Positions 49,108 to 57,118 of a stretch of DNA of 64,000 bases are shown one piece after another. Origin of the DNA: an uncultured Oscillospiraceae bacterium (GTDB lineage Bacteria; Bacillota; Clostridia; Oscillospirales; Acutalibacteraceae); contig URFG01000005.1 of the NCBI GenBank assembly GCA_900547095.1, forward strand, positions 24,748 to 88,747, read 5' to 3'. Made by a program: the position numbers and the translations under genes. Under the pieces are notes generated by a model that made no database searches, was not told the origin of the DNA, and saw nothing but the letters and a program-made list of their open reading frames with translations. Position 1 is the stretch's first letter. Each line of letters opens with the position of its first letter.

Positions 49108-50045
49108 GTAAAGGCAAACACATTTAATTTTTTATTAACATTTTCGGTTTCCACACCCTCGGGCAAAATAAACTTTACCGCTTTAGGGACTATTTCGAAT
49201 TTCATTTTTGAAATTTCCGATATCTCCCCGTCAAGATTTACAGGCACCGGTTTTTCCGAAGAAAATTCCATAGTCCTGCAGGTGTTTAATGTGCAGTAAT
49301 CAAATTGAGCGTGCTTGCCTTTTTTATATTTACTTAAAAATTTAGGTATTTTTAATTTCGATATTTTTTCAACAAGCGTAAAATCAAGCAGTCCGTCAAA
49401 AGGATCGGCATAAGGTGCCGCCATATATCCTCCGCCGTAAAAAGGAGCGTTAGCCGCGACGGCAAAAAGGCAGTTTGAAAAAAACGGTTTTTCACCGTCA
49501 AGCGAGATCTTTGCCGAAATTCCTATCTTACCTAGGAATGTTTTAATAATAGCAAGGTTATATGCAAGGGGGCCCGAAACCAAAGGCAGGCGCTTATAGA
49601 GCTGCATATCTCTCGCAACGACCGCGTCCATTCCTATCGAGCAGCCGTTAAGGCAATAAAAATCGTTTGCCTTTATCGCGTCTATTTTAACGCTTTTGCC
49701 CTTTTTCTGCGCGGCCAAATCCGAAAAAGGAGCTGAGGACTTGAAAAATTTGAGAAAATCGTTAGCCGAGCCGCAGGGCACGACTCCGAGCGACGCATTT
49801 TCAAAACTCTTTATCCCATTTAAGACTTCAAATACAGTTCCCTCGCCGCCGCAGGCAAAGATTTTTATCTCTCCGCCTTTTTGCGCCTCTTTTTTTGCTA
49901 TATTTACGGCCTCGCCTTTAAATTCGGTAAAATAGACCGCACAGTTTTCTTCTCTTTTCGGAAAGCAGGCTTTTATTTTATCATAGATATCTTTTTGAAT
50001 TTTGCCTTTTCCTGCCGCGGGATTGATAATAAATATGTATCTCAT
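49104..50045 (-). CDS. Diacylglycerol/lipid kinase family protein (YegS/DgkB-like)
   Basis: 313 residues with IINPAAGKGKIQKDI at the start, FACGGEGTVFEVLNGI (the GGDGT-like motif, here GGEGT) and VVPCGSANDFLKFF, as in the DAG kinase catalytic domain. The C-terminus is the beta-sandwich of this family (CTLNTCRTMEFSSEKPVPV, NLDGEI). The D-to-E change in GGDGT is conservative but worth noting. It phosphorylates diacylglycerol or a related lipid in family members. It overlaps the upstream methyltransferase by 4 nt. Confidence 0.9.
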   Translation of the reverse strand: MRYIFIINPAAGKGKIQKDIYDKIKACFPKREENCAVYFTEFKGEAVNIAKKEAQKGGEIKIFACGGEGTVFEVLNGIKSFENASLGVVPCGSANDFLKFFKSSAPFSDLAAQKKGKSVKIDAIKANDFYCLNGCSIGMDAVVARDMQLYKRLPLVSGPLAYNLAIIKTFLGKIGISAKISLDGEKPFFSNCLFAVAANAPFYGGGYMAAPYADPFDGLLDFTLVEKISKLKIPKFLSKYKKGKHAQFDYCTLNTCRTMEFSSEKPVPVNLDGEISEISKMKFEIVPKAVKFILPEGVETENVNKKLNVFAFT

Positions 50046-51178
50046 CTTTTTTCTCCGTTATTCCTGAAATACATAAAATATTGGCATTTTATCATTCCGT
50101 TATAAAGCTTTCTTCTTTTATCGGCAGGTCTGCCGAAGATTTTCTCAAAATTATCGTGCGGACTTATCACAAAATACTTTTTGCCTTTTTCCATAACGAA
50201 TCTTTTACCCATAATCGAATAAAGTTCTTCTGCCGCTTTAACGTCTAAAAGCCGCTCGCCGTAAGGCGGATTGGTGATAGTTACGCATCTTTCAAATTCA
50301 GGTTTAAAATCGCGGATATCAGCAAAATGAGCTTTTACATATTTTTCCACTCCGGCTTTTTTAGCGTTAGCCAAAGTCAGCTCTATGCAGGATTTATCGA
50401 TATCCGATCCGATAGCCTCAAATTCGGCATTATGGATTATAATGTCCTGCGCTCTCACCCTTTCTTCCCTGAAAGCTTCTCTGGGAACAAAAGAATATCT
50501 CTCGGCGGCAAAATATCTGTTTAGTCCGGGTGCTCTTTTAGTAGCCATAAGCGCCGCTTCTATAAGAATAGTTCCGCTGCCGCAGAAAGGATCATAAATT
50601 TTAGTATCCGGGTAAATCCTTGCAAGATCGCACATAGAGGCGGCAAGAGTTTCTTTTAAAGGTGCGTCATTTGAGTTTCTCCTATAGCCCCTTTTATGCA
50701 GGCCCTCGCCGGAAGTATCTATCATCAGAGAAAATTCATCTTTAAGTGCGGTAAATTTAATCCTTATTTCAGCCCCTGTTTCTTCAAACCATTTTATTTT
50801 ATATTTGGAGCTCAACCTGTCAACAATAGCTTTTTTTATTATTTTCTGGCAATCGGGTATGCTGTGAAGACAAGAATCTATACTTGAACCTGTAACGGGG
50901 AAAGCATCGGTTTTTCCGATAAATCTTTCCCATTCGAGTGCTTTGACATTATCAAAAAGCTCCGTAAAGCTTTCCGCCTTAAAACTCCCCACAACAATAA
51001 GTATTCTCTCTGAAAACCGCGAATTGATATTAGCTCTTGCGAGCATTTCATAGCCGCCGGAAAGTAAAACTCTTCCGTTTTGCACAGAAACATCCTCAAA
51101 TCCCATTCTGCGGAATTCATCGGCGGCAATGCTTTCAGTTCCGAAAAGGCACGGCGCCGCCATTTTTAATTGTTCCAT
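50042..51178 (-). CDS. THUMP-domain class I SAM-dependent RNA methyltransferase (RlmL-N/YpsC-like)
   Basis: 378 residues. The N-terminal ferredoxin-like and THUMP region (PCLFGTESIAADEFRRMG, VKALEWERFIG, PVTGSS) precedes a methyltransferase domain with IYDPFCGSGTILIEAAL and the catalytic TITNPPYGERL. This is the layout of the 23S rRNA m2G2445-type methyltransferases (YpsC in B. subtilis, N-terminal half of E. coli RlmL). Coupled to the lipid kinase downstream. Confidence 0.92.
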   Translation of the reverse strand: MEQLKMAAPCLFGTESIAADEFRRMGFEDVSVQNGRVLLSGGYEMLARANINSRFSERILIVVGSFKAESFTELFDNVKALEWERFIGKTDAFPVTGSSIDSCLHSIPDCQKIIKKAIVDRLSSKYKIKWFEETGAEIRIKFTALKDEFSLMIDTSGEGLHKRGYRRNSNDAPLKETLAASMCDLARIYPDTKIYDPFCGSGTILIEAALMATKRAPGLNRYFAAERYSFVPREAFREERVRAQDIIIHNAEFEAIGSDIDKSCIELTLANAKKAGVEKYVKAHFADIRDFKPEFERCVTITNPPYGERLLDVKAAEELYSIMGKRFVMEKGKKYFVISPHDNFEKIFGRPADKRRKLYNGMIKCQYFMYFRNNGEKR

Positions 51179-51197
51179 ATTTATCTCCCTTGTTCAA

Positions 51198-51228
51198 AAA
51201 ACAGCGCTTTTTAAAAAAGCGCTGTTTT
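51198..51228 (-). terminator. Terminator after the yabR-like gene
   Basis: AAAACAGCGCTTTTT / AAAAAGCGCTGTTTT, a 15-bp stem followed by T's on the minus strand. Separates the yab cluster from the methyltransferase gene. Confidence 0.85.
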
Positions 51229-51234
51229 ATTTCT

Positions 51235-51690
51235 CTATTGTCTTCCCCCGCGCTTGGTTCTGTGAGCGTCGGGATTTTTTCTTTTAAGGTCGGAAAACTT
51301 ATCGTCGCTTGTAGCTTTAAATTTATTCATCATTTCTTCAAAGCTCGCAGGCTCTTCTTTTTTAGCACCCCAAACAAAAGATCCGTCCGGCTTAGGAGAA
51401 GAAAACTGCCTTTTAGGCGGTCTTTGCCTTCTTTCGCCCTCCGCTTTTTGCTCGGGCTCTGCCGCTCTTTTGATACTGAGAGAAATTTTCCCGTCTTCCC
51501 CGATGGAAAGGACTTTCATTTTCACTACATCATTTTCTTTGACAAAATCGTGAATATCGTTAACATAAGCTTTTGCTACCTCGGAAATATGTACCATTCC
51601 CGATTTTCCGTCACCGATATCTGCAAAGAGGCCAAAATTAGTGATCCCGGTTATTTTTCCCTCTACAATATCTCCTACCTTAAGCTGCAT
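51235..51690 (-). CDS. S1 RNA-binding domain protein, YabR-like
   Basis: 151 residues. The S1 domain occupies residues 1-75: VGDIVEGKITGITNFGLFADIG, GMVHISEVAKAYV, VVKMKVLSIGEDGKISLSIK. A basic, probably disordered tail (ERRQRPPKRQFSSP) and a short C-terminal helix follow. YabR follows divIC in B. subtilis, the same order as here. Role in translation or mRNA handling is inferred. Confidence 0.9.
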   Translation of the reverse strand: MQLKVGDIVEGKITGITNFGLFADIGDGKSGMVHISEVAKAYVNDIHDFVKENDVVKMKVLSIGEDGKISLSIKRAAEPEQKAEGERRQRPPKRQFSSPKPDGSFVWGAKKEEPASFEEMMNKFKATSDDKFSDLKRKNPDAHRTKRGGRQ

Positions 51691-51713
51691 AGAAATTTAA
51701 AATCCTCCCCAAA

Positions 51714-52004
51714 TCATTTACCGGAAATATCCTCATAAATTTCCTCATTAGAATAAATATACCCGAAATAATCACGGGCCGCTTTTTCTATGAGCTTATT
51801 ATGAGCTTCATCCGAGTTTAATTCCTCAAGCGCTTTTATATCCTCGCTGAGCCGGGCTTTGGAAACCTCAAGCTGCTTTTTCTCTTTTTCAAGATCATAA
51901 AGCTTATTCCACAAAGTTGCCAGCGTGATAACCATATAACCCGACACAAGCAAAACCAAAAGCCGCAACAAAACGCTTTTTCTGCGCTTTACCTTTTTTG
52001 CCAT
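51714..52004 (-). CDS. divIC: Septum formation initiator family protein (DivIC/FtsB-like)
   Basis: 96 residues: a basic N-terminus (KKVKRRKSVL), one transmembrane helix (LRLLVLLVSGYMVITLATLW) and an extracellular coiled coil (LYDLEKEKKQLEVSKARL), ending DYFGYIYSNEEIYED. The size, topology and place between yabQ and yabR identify DivIC of the division complex. Confidence 0.92.
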   Translation of the reverse strand: MAKKVKRRKSVLLRLLVLLVSGYMVITLATLWNKLYDLEKEKKQLEVSKARLSEDIKALEELNSDEAHNKLIEKAARDYFGYIYSNEEIYEDISGK

Positions 52005-52099
52005 TTTAGATTCTCCGTTTCATAATCAAAAACTATGTAGGATAAAACGGCAGTCTTATCAACATTACAAATCTAATATATAACAATGGCACATTTTTT

Positions 52100-52534
52100 T
52101 CAAGCTTTTTTTGTTTTTTTGGCAAAACTTTTAACCGATTTTTTAATTTTCTCATAGATTTTTATAACAAAAACACAAAATAAATCGATTTTTTTCGCTG
52201 TAAAAACAAATGCTTTTCTTAAAGTTTTAACTATCACCGAAACAAGTTTAAACCACGGTTTTGAAAAAGTAACTCTGCAAAACAGCGCGCCGAGCAAGGC
52301 AAAGATAAGAATATAGCCTCTTATTTCGCCGTTTGTTCTGACAAAGAAAAAAAGGAAATAAAAAAATGCCGATATTATAAAGAAAAAAATATCCTGAATA
52401 AATATAGCCGAATTTTTGCACCTGACATTTTTTCTTATGCTTCTGAAAATGTCATAAAAAAGGCAGGATATTATTCCTAAAATGAAAGAATACAAAACGG
52501 TAAGGATCTGATCGGTATTACTGATCTCCCACAT
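52100..52534 (-). CDS. yabQ: Spore cortex biosynthesis protein YabQ
   Basis: 144 residues with four or five hydrophobic segments and a Lys-rich C-terminus. LYSFILGIISCLFYDIFRSI and the QDIFFFIISAFFYFLFFF pattern match the YabQ family, a mother-cell membrane protein required for the spore cortex in B. subtilis. It starts 1 nt after yabP, so both share the sporulation promoter proposed upstream of yabP. Confidence 0.9.
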   Translation of the reverse strand: MWEISNTDQILTVLYSFILGIISCLFYDIFRSIRKNVRCKNSAIFIQDIFFFIISAFFYFLFFFVRTNGEIRGYILIFALLGALFCRVTFSKPWFKLVSVIVKTLRKAFVFTAKKIDLFCVFVIKIYEKIKKSVKSFAKKTKKA

Positions 52535-52535
52535 A

Positions 52536-52808
52536 TTATCTGAAAAATCTTGAAAGCAGCCCGCCCGAAGATTTTACTTCATTCATATATACGGCGGCAT
52601 AAATTTTACCTCCGGCGGTGAGATCACCGGTGTCGTTATCAAAGCTTTCTATATGAAGATTCTCTCCCTTGACCGTGATCTTCCCCATAACCGTGTTAAA
52701 AAGCAGAGTTTCATCATCAAAAGAAATAACGTCCTTAACTCCGCTCACTCTGATTTTTTCGCGTTCATCAATAACAATACTGTGAGGTATATATGCGTTA
52801 TCTTCCAA
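52536..52808 (-). CDS. yabP: Sporulation protein YabP
   Basis: 90 residues of beta-rich protein: PHSIVIDEREKIRVSGVKDV, ISFDDETLLFNTVMGKITVKG and LHIESFDNDTGDLTAGG (each a family motif). YabP/YqfC proteins are made in the mother cell under sigma-E. The start is TTG 52808 with GGGAGGG 6 nt upstream. That SD lies in the 3' arm of a strong hairpin. Confidence 0.93.
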   Translation of the reverse strand: MEDNAYIPHSIVIDEREKIRVSGVKDVISFDDETLLFNTVMGKITVKGENLHIESFDNDTGDLTAGGKIYAAVYMNEVKSSGGLLSRFFR

Positions 52809-52814
52809 ACAAAT

Positions 52815-52858
52815 CCCTCCCGATAAAAAATTATATTCGGGAGGGAAAAGATTTATTC
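52815..52858 (-). promoter_or_regulatory. SD-sequestering hairpin with sigma-E-like promoter in its loop, upstream of yabP
   Basis: Minus strand: CCCTCCCGA (52845-52837) pairs perfectly with TCGGGAGGG (52823-52815) around the 13-nt loop ATATAATTTTTTA. The 3' arm contains the yabP SD. AATATAAT at 52837-52830 and GAATAAA at 52858-52852, 14 nt apart, resemble sigma-E -10 and -35 boxes (5 of 7 each). There is no U-tract after the stem, so it is not a normal terminator. Confidence 0.55.
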
Positions 52859-53095
52859 TATTATTCTGTAAAGGCTATCCGAGTCCTCTTTCTTGATTAC
52901 CTCTTTAACCTCGGATACTTCAATTTTAACGTTTCTGTTTCCGAAAGCGATCTCTATTATATCCCCCGGCTTTACATCATAAGAAGCCCTGGCGATTTTT
53001 GAATTAACCGTTACTCTTCCTTTATCGCACGCCTCGTTCGCAACGGTTCTGCGCTTGATTATTCTTGAAATTTTTAAAAATTTATCTAATCTCAT
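52853..53095 (-). CDS. rqcP: S4-domain RNA-binding protein RqcP (YabO)
   Basis: 80 residues from ATG 53095: MRLDKFLKISRIIKRRTVANEACDKGRV in family order (S4 domain), then VKPGDIIEIAFGNR. YabO/RqcP works with RqcH in alanine tailing of stalled nascent chains on 50S subunits. The longer frame to 53137 would start inside the HU terminator. CAGGTA precedes the ATG. Confidence 0.93.
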   Translation of the reverse strand: MRLDKFLKISRIIKRRTVANEACDKGRVTVNSKIARASYDVKPGDIIEIAFGNRNVKIEVSEVKEVIKKEDSDSLYRIIE

Positions 53096-53110
53096 ATAAA
53101 TACCTGCAAA

Positions 53111-53149
53111 AAAGCCGCCTTTATGATCTGATACCATAAAGGCGGTTTT
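53111..53149 (-). terminator. HU gene terminator
   Basis: AAAGCCGCCTTTATG / CATAAAGGCGGTTTT, a 15-position stem followed on the minus strand by a T-run. Confidence 0.8.
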
Positions 53150-53162
53150 AAAATTTTAAAAA

Positions 53163-53435
53163 TTATTTTATAGCATCCTTAAGAGCTTTGCCTGCTTTGA
53201 ATACGGGATTCTTAGAAGCGGCAATGTTAATTGTCTGCTTTGTCTGCGGATTGATACCGGTTCTTGCGGCACGCTCACGAACTTCAAAAGTTCCGAAGCC
53301 TACAAGCTGAACCTTTCCGTTTTCTTTAAGAGTTTCGGTTACAGCGTCTATAACAGCTGCAACAGCTTTTTCTGCGTCTTTCTTAGAAAGATCTGCTTTT
53401 GCAGCAACGGCTGCAACTAATTCAGTCTTGTTCAT
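53163..53435 (-). CDS. hup: HU family DNA-binding protein
   Basis: 90 residues from ATG 53435 with GGAGG upstream: MNKTELVAAVAAKADLSKKD, VQLVGFGTFEVRERAARTG and the arm motif NPQTKQTINIAASKNPVFKAGK (core GFGTFEVRxRAARxGxNPQT). Nucleoid protein that bends DNA. Its place inside the yab cluster is common in Clostridia. Confidence 0.97.
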   Translation of the reverse strand: MNKTELVAAVAAKADLSKKDAEKAVAAVIDAVTETLKENGKVQLVGFGTFEVRERAARTGINPQTKQTINIAASKNPVFKAGKALKDAIK

Positions 53436-53632
53436 TTTTAGTCCTCCAAAAATTAAGTATGTTTTAAAAAAGCCTGAAATCTGTTGGCTACATATATTAT
53501 TAGCATATTTTAAAGTAAAAATCAACTGTTTTTCGCGACTTTTTATGTTTTGTTCAAAAAAAATAAGATTTTTTAGTCAATTTAACCATAAGATTTCCCG
53601 ATTTCCGACAAATAACAACCGATTTAGACAAA

Positions 53633-55138
53633 TTACCGCTTTATGCAGTTTTTAATTTCCTCTTTGGAAACAATTCCGAAAGCCATTATAATAAGTAGGT
53701 AAATCACTGCCGCAGCCGCAAAAGAAAGTGCGGAAAGCAAAGAAGAATTTGTATATTTTTCAATAATATATGCCGCCGAAACGCTTACGATTGCAGGCGG
53801 TACAGGTTTTAAATAAATCAAAATATCTTTTAAATCTATTATATTTCTGTTTTTTAAAATTTTAATTAAATATAAAAGTATAAAAAGATAACAAATAACA
53901 GTGGCTGAAACAGTCGCTTCAATTTCAAAGGAAGTAAAAGCCATAAGCATAATATTTAAAACAAGCTTTAAAGCCGCGCCTATTGCTACCGCTTTAAAGG
54001 CAAATTTTTCAAGCTTATAAGCCTGCATCACCGATATAAGCGGAATTGCAAGACCTGCAAAAAGCGCCGCAGGCGCAAAAAGAGTTAAAATTCTTGCCCC
54101 CAAAGTTTCAGACATTTCTCCCGAAAAAAGAAGACTCATAATAGGCTTAGCCATAGCAAATAATCCGAAAGCCGCGGGAACAGCCAGAACAGAGCTCAAT
54201 TTCATCACGGAAAGCAAAGCTTTCTTTGATTTTTTTAAATCTTTATTTTCATTTGCTTTTATTATGATAGGAAAAGCGCTGACGCCTATAACCGATACAA
54301 ACGAAACGACAAAATTAAACAGAGTGTAAGCTTTGCTTCTTACGCCGTAAACCGCATTGATATCAAAAGATACGCTTTTAAGCGACAGCACGGTTTTAAC
54401 AGTGACTGAATCAATAAGATTTGTCATAGTAGAGCAAAGTGCCGCGGCAGCTATCGGAAGAGTTATAAGTAATACTTTTTTAGCGTCAATTAAGCTTTCA
54501 TCGGAATTTAAATCACCCGTTTTATTTTTCCGATAATCGCTTTTAATATAAATCAATGATACGATAACTCCGAGCGAAATTCCTAAAATCGCTCCCGCTG
54601 CTCCGAGATAAGATCTATCTGTGAGTTTAAAGGTAAGATATGCGAAACCATAGCCTGCCGCAAGCTTGAAAAGCGCCTGAATTATATCGGAAACGGCTGT
54701 GGGAATCATATTTCTTTTAAACTCGAAATATCCCCTGTAAGCCGAAACGCAAAAGCTCACTATTATTGCAGGCATAAGCGCAAGATAACAAAGCATTCCT
54801 TTAAAATCACGGCTTATCAGCATAACTAAGAGGGCAGCGCACATCACCGCCAAGCATAAGACCGCTCCTATTCTTAAAAAAGGCTTTTCGATATTTTTTA
54901 TTCCTATCTTTCCTTTTCCTTCTGCAAAGACGCGCGCCGCCGCAACGGGAAGACCTACCGACGAAAGCGCATAAACAGGGGAAAACATATCATAGGCGAG
55001 AGAAAAATATCCAAAACCCCTGTCACTTAACAGATTTGATATCGGAATTTTAAATATCGCGCCTATTATCTTTACAAGTGCCGTGGAAAGAATAAGGATA
55101 AACGCTCCTTTTTCAAATGACTGAGCCTTAGAATTCAT
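53633..55138 (-). CDS. Polysaccharide/lipid flippase of the SpoVB/YabM (MOP) family
   Basis: 501 residues with about 14 hydrophobic segments. The start ILILSTALVKIIGAIFKIPI and the GFGYFSLAYDMFSPVYALSSVGLPVA-type region (motif GLPVAAARVFAEG) are typical of SpoVB, YabM and MurJ-like lipid II or polysaccharide flippases. Because YabM heads the yab cluster in B. subtilis and SpoVB acts in cortex synthesis, a role in peptidoglycan precursor export during sporulation is likely. It overlaps the nucleosidase gene by 11 nt. Confidence 0.88.
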   Translation of the reverse strand: MNSKAQSFEKGAFILILSTALVKIIGAIFKIPISNLLSDRGFGYFSLAYDMFSPVYALSSVGLPVAAARVFAEGKGKIGIKNIEKPFLRIGAVLCLAVMCAALLVMLISRDFKGMLCYLALMPAIIVSFCVSAYRGYFEFKRNMIPTAVSDIIQALFKLAAGYGFAYLTFKLTDRSYLGAAGAILGISLGVIVSLIYIKSDYRKNKTGDLNSDESLIDAKKVLLITLPIAAAALCSTMTNLIDSVTVKTVLSLKSVSFDINAVYGVRSKAYTLFNFVVSFVSVIGVSAFPIIIKANENKDLKKSKKALLSVMKLSSVLAVPAAFGLFAMAKPIMSLLFSGEMSETLGARILTLFAPAALFAGLAIPLISVMQAYKLEKFAFKAVAIGAALKLVLNIMLMAFTSFEIEATVSATVICYLFILLYLIKILKNRNIIDLKDILIYLKPVPPAIVSVSAAYIIEKYTNSSLLSALSFAAAAVIYLLIIMAFGIVSKEEIKNCIKR

Positions 55139-55823
55139 AATTTTTTATAACTTCTTTCAAATATGTTAAAAAAGCGTTAGGCAGGCTCATATTATCAAAA
55201 GAATTCATTTTGCGGTGGGTTTTTAAAGCGTCGCTGCCGCCGTCGTCTGATATTCTGCGAAGTGATGAAAAGGGTATGTTTGCCGCATTGCACACAGCGG
55301 CGGCGGCAGCAGTTTCCATATCGCAGGAATCAGCACCTAATTCTTTTATAAGCTTGTTTTTTAAATTATCATCGCAGATAAATCTATCTCCGCTGACAGC
55401 AAGCATTGAAGTTTCAAATCCTATTTTTTTTGCAATCTCAAGCAGAGCCTTGTCCGCAAAGCAAGGAGCGCTTTGCCCCGGCTTTAAATAAGGCATATAT
55501 CCGATTTCGGAAAGATCAAAATCGTGTTCTAAAAAAAGCTCCGGAAAAGTGCAGGCTCCCCTTTTTATACCGGCAAGCCCGCCTGACATTCCGAAATTAA
55601 GCACGATTTTGCAGCCTTTATCTATTAAATGCATTGCTCCTGCCGCAGCATTGACTTTACCTATGCCGCACAAAATTGCCGTCACTTCCGCACAGCCGAT
55701 ATTAAATATAACACCCTCTTTATCGAGATAATCAATTTTTTTATATCCGATATCCGAAAGCGAAGAAACAAAAGGGGTATACTCGTCTTTATCGGCAATT
55801 AAAAGTCCTATTTTATTCATCAT
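55128..55823 (-). CDS. Nucleoside phosphorylase / MTA-SAH nucleosidase family protein
   Basis: About 231 residues from ATG 55823, whose ATG overlaps the upstream stop (TGATG). Motifs: KIGLLIADKDEY, GIGKVNAAAGAMHLI, NFGMSGGLAGIKRG, SGDRFICDD and CDMETAAAAAVC. These fit the PNP_UDP_1 family and specifically 5'-methylthioadenosine/S-adenosylhomocysteine nucleosidases (ME-T/A motif). The substrate is likely but not certain. It sits where mazG/yabN would lie in B. subtilis, which is absent here. Confidence 0.87.
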   Translation of the reverse strand: MMNKIGLLIADKDEYTPFVSSLSDIGYKKIDYLDKEGVIFNIGCAEVTAILCGIGKVNAAAGAMHLIDKGCKIVLNFGMSGGLAGIKRGACTFPELFLEHDFDLSEIGYMPYLKPGQSAPCFADKALLEIAKKIGFETSMLAVSGDRFICDDNLKNKLIKELGADSCDMETAAAAAVCNAANIPFSSLRRISDDGGSDALKTHRKMNSFDNMSLPNAFLTYLKEVIKNYEF

Positions 55824-56182
55824 CAATCTAGCTTCATACCGCATTTGCTGCAATAAGCCGAGCCTTTTAAATTCTCTTTTTTGCAGTTTTTGCATATGAC
55901 CTTTTCCTTACTGTCATACATTTCCTCTTCTAACTGCCCGATTTTTTCCGATTTATTTTTTATAGCCGCAACTATGCTTTTTGCCGCGTCGTTGCAAGCC
56001 TCGTTTTCACCGAGAAAATCAAAGTAAGTTTTTCCGAGCTTTAAATAAAGCTTATCTCTCTCATTTTTAACTGCGGCGATATTAAATTTTTTCTTTTCGG
56101 TGTTTACTATTTCGCCTGTTTTTTTACAGGCAATATCCACAGCCTGCTTTGCCTTGTCAAAAACATCATTAAATTTTTCCAT
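55823..56182 (-). CDS. Coiled-coil protein with C-terminal zinc ribbon
   Basis: 119 residues. Residues 1-85 are helical and charged (KFNDVFDKAKQAVDIACKKTG, KSEKIGQLEEEMYDSK). The end is a zinc ribbon: CKNCKKENLKGSAYCSKCG. Such zinc-ribbon proteins are common in Clostridia and have no known role. It is coupled to the nucleosidase gene through a TGATG. Confidence 0.8.
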   Translation of the reverse strand: MEKFNDVFDKAKQAVDIACKKTGEIVNTEKKKFNIAAVKNERDKLYLKLGKTYFDFLGENEACNDAAKSIVAAIKNKSEKIGQLEEEMYDSKEKVICKNCKKENLKGSAYCSKCGMKLD

Positions 56183-56203
56183 ATATATTTCCTCCTTTAA
56201 TAA

Positions 56204-57118
56204 TCATCCTATAAATTCGCGCAAAAGTGAATTTTCGGGGACTAACGATCTATCCACGCTTTCAAACTCCGATATCTTATCTTCAAGATATTTTATCTCA
56301 TCATAAAAAGGATACGAAGGATCGGCCGACTTGCAAAGCTTTAAAAATCTGTTTTTATAAAGACCTAATTCATAAGGGTGAAAGGTAGTAAGATGCATAT
56401 CCGCGCTCGACTTGAATTTAAAGAGATTTTGCTCTTCCCCTTTGGTTACGCCTTTCCACATTAAAAGCGTATCCAAAACAGAGGAATTTCTGAATATCTC
56501 ATCTCTTAAAATTCTTCTTATCAGCCTTATCTGTCTGCTTGAAATCAATTTATTGCCGAAGTCATCGTCAACGGATTTATTTACTGATATATAGACCTTA
56601 TAAATATTCTTTCTGTCAACAAGGTCTGTTATAACGGGGTTTAAAGCGTGAAGCCCCTCAACTATAACTATTCCTTTTTGCCCGATATCGATATTTTTGA
56701 ATTCTTCTTTTCTAACTTTATTCATAAAATCGAATTCGGGAACTTCCGCTTTGCCGCAGGCAATTATATCCTTAAAGCATTTTTCCAAAAGCTCGGTATC
56801 GAGCGCCGCGACCGACTCAAAATCCTTTTCGCCGTTTTCAAGGACAGGCAGATTATCCCCCGAAAGATAAAAATCGTCCAATGAAACGACCTGAACTGTT
56901 TCGGATAGTTTGATAAGTTCTTTTTTAAGCAGATACGCAGTCGTAGTTTTGCCCGAAGAAGAGGGGCCTGCTATAGATACTATTTTAATATCGTCGTCTT
57001 TAGATACAAGCCATGCAAGATCGGATACTATTTTCTGATATTCTTCCTCGTTTTGCCTGACAAACGCCCCGGCGTCTTCTTTCAGATATTTATTTATTTC
57101 GCTTATAGTATTTATCAT
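56204..57118 (-). CDS. Uridine kinase-like P-loop protein
   Basis: 304 residues with Walker A SIAGPSSSGKTTTAYLLKKEL, then VVSLDDFYLSGDNL, IVIVEGLHALNP and a long C-terminal region (RLIRRILRDEIFRNSSVLDTL in part). This is the uridine kinase/phosphoribulokinase family form that in some bacteria follows a TGS domain, which is absent here. Its substrate may be uridine or cytidine but is not proven. The start overlaps the end of hemZ by 29 nt. Confidence 0.88.
   Translation of the reverse strand: MINTISEINKYLKEDAGAFVRQNEEEYQKIVSDLAWLVSKDDDIKIVSIAGPSSSGKTTTAYLLKKELIKLSETVQVVSLDDFYLSGDNLPVLENGEKDFESVAALDTELLEKCFKDIIACGKAEVPEFDFMNKVRKEEFKNIDIGQKGIVIVEGLHALNPVITDLVDRKNIYKVYISVNKSVDDDFGNKLISSRQIRLIRRILRDEIFRNSSVLDTLLMWKGVTKGEEQNLFKFKSSADMHLTTFHPYELGLYKNRFLKLCKSADPSYPFYDEIKYLEDKISEFESVDRSLVPENSLLREFIG

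Noticed and set aside
51037..51738. Plus-strand frame of 233 codons spanning the methyltransferase start and the S1-domain gene
   Set aside because: Crosses a terminator and two well-supported minus-strand genes; composition looks like antisense of coding DNA.
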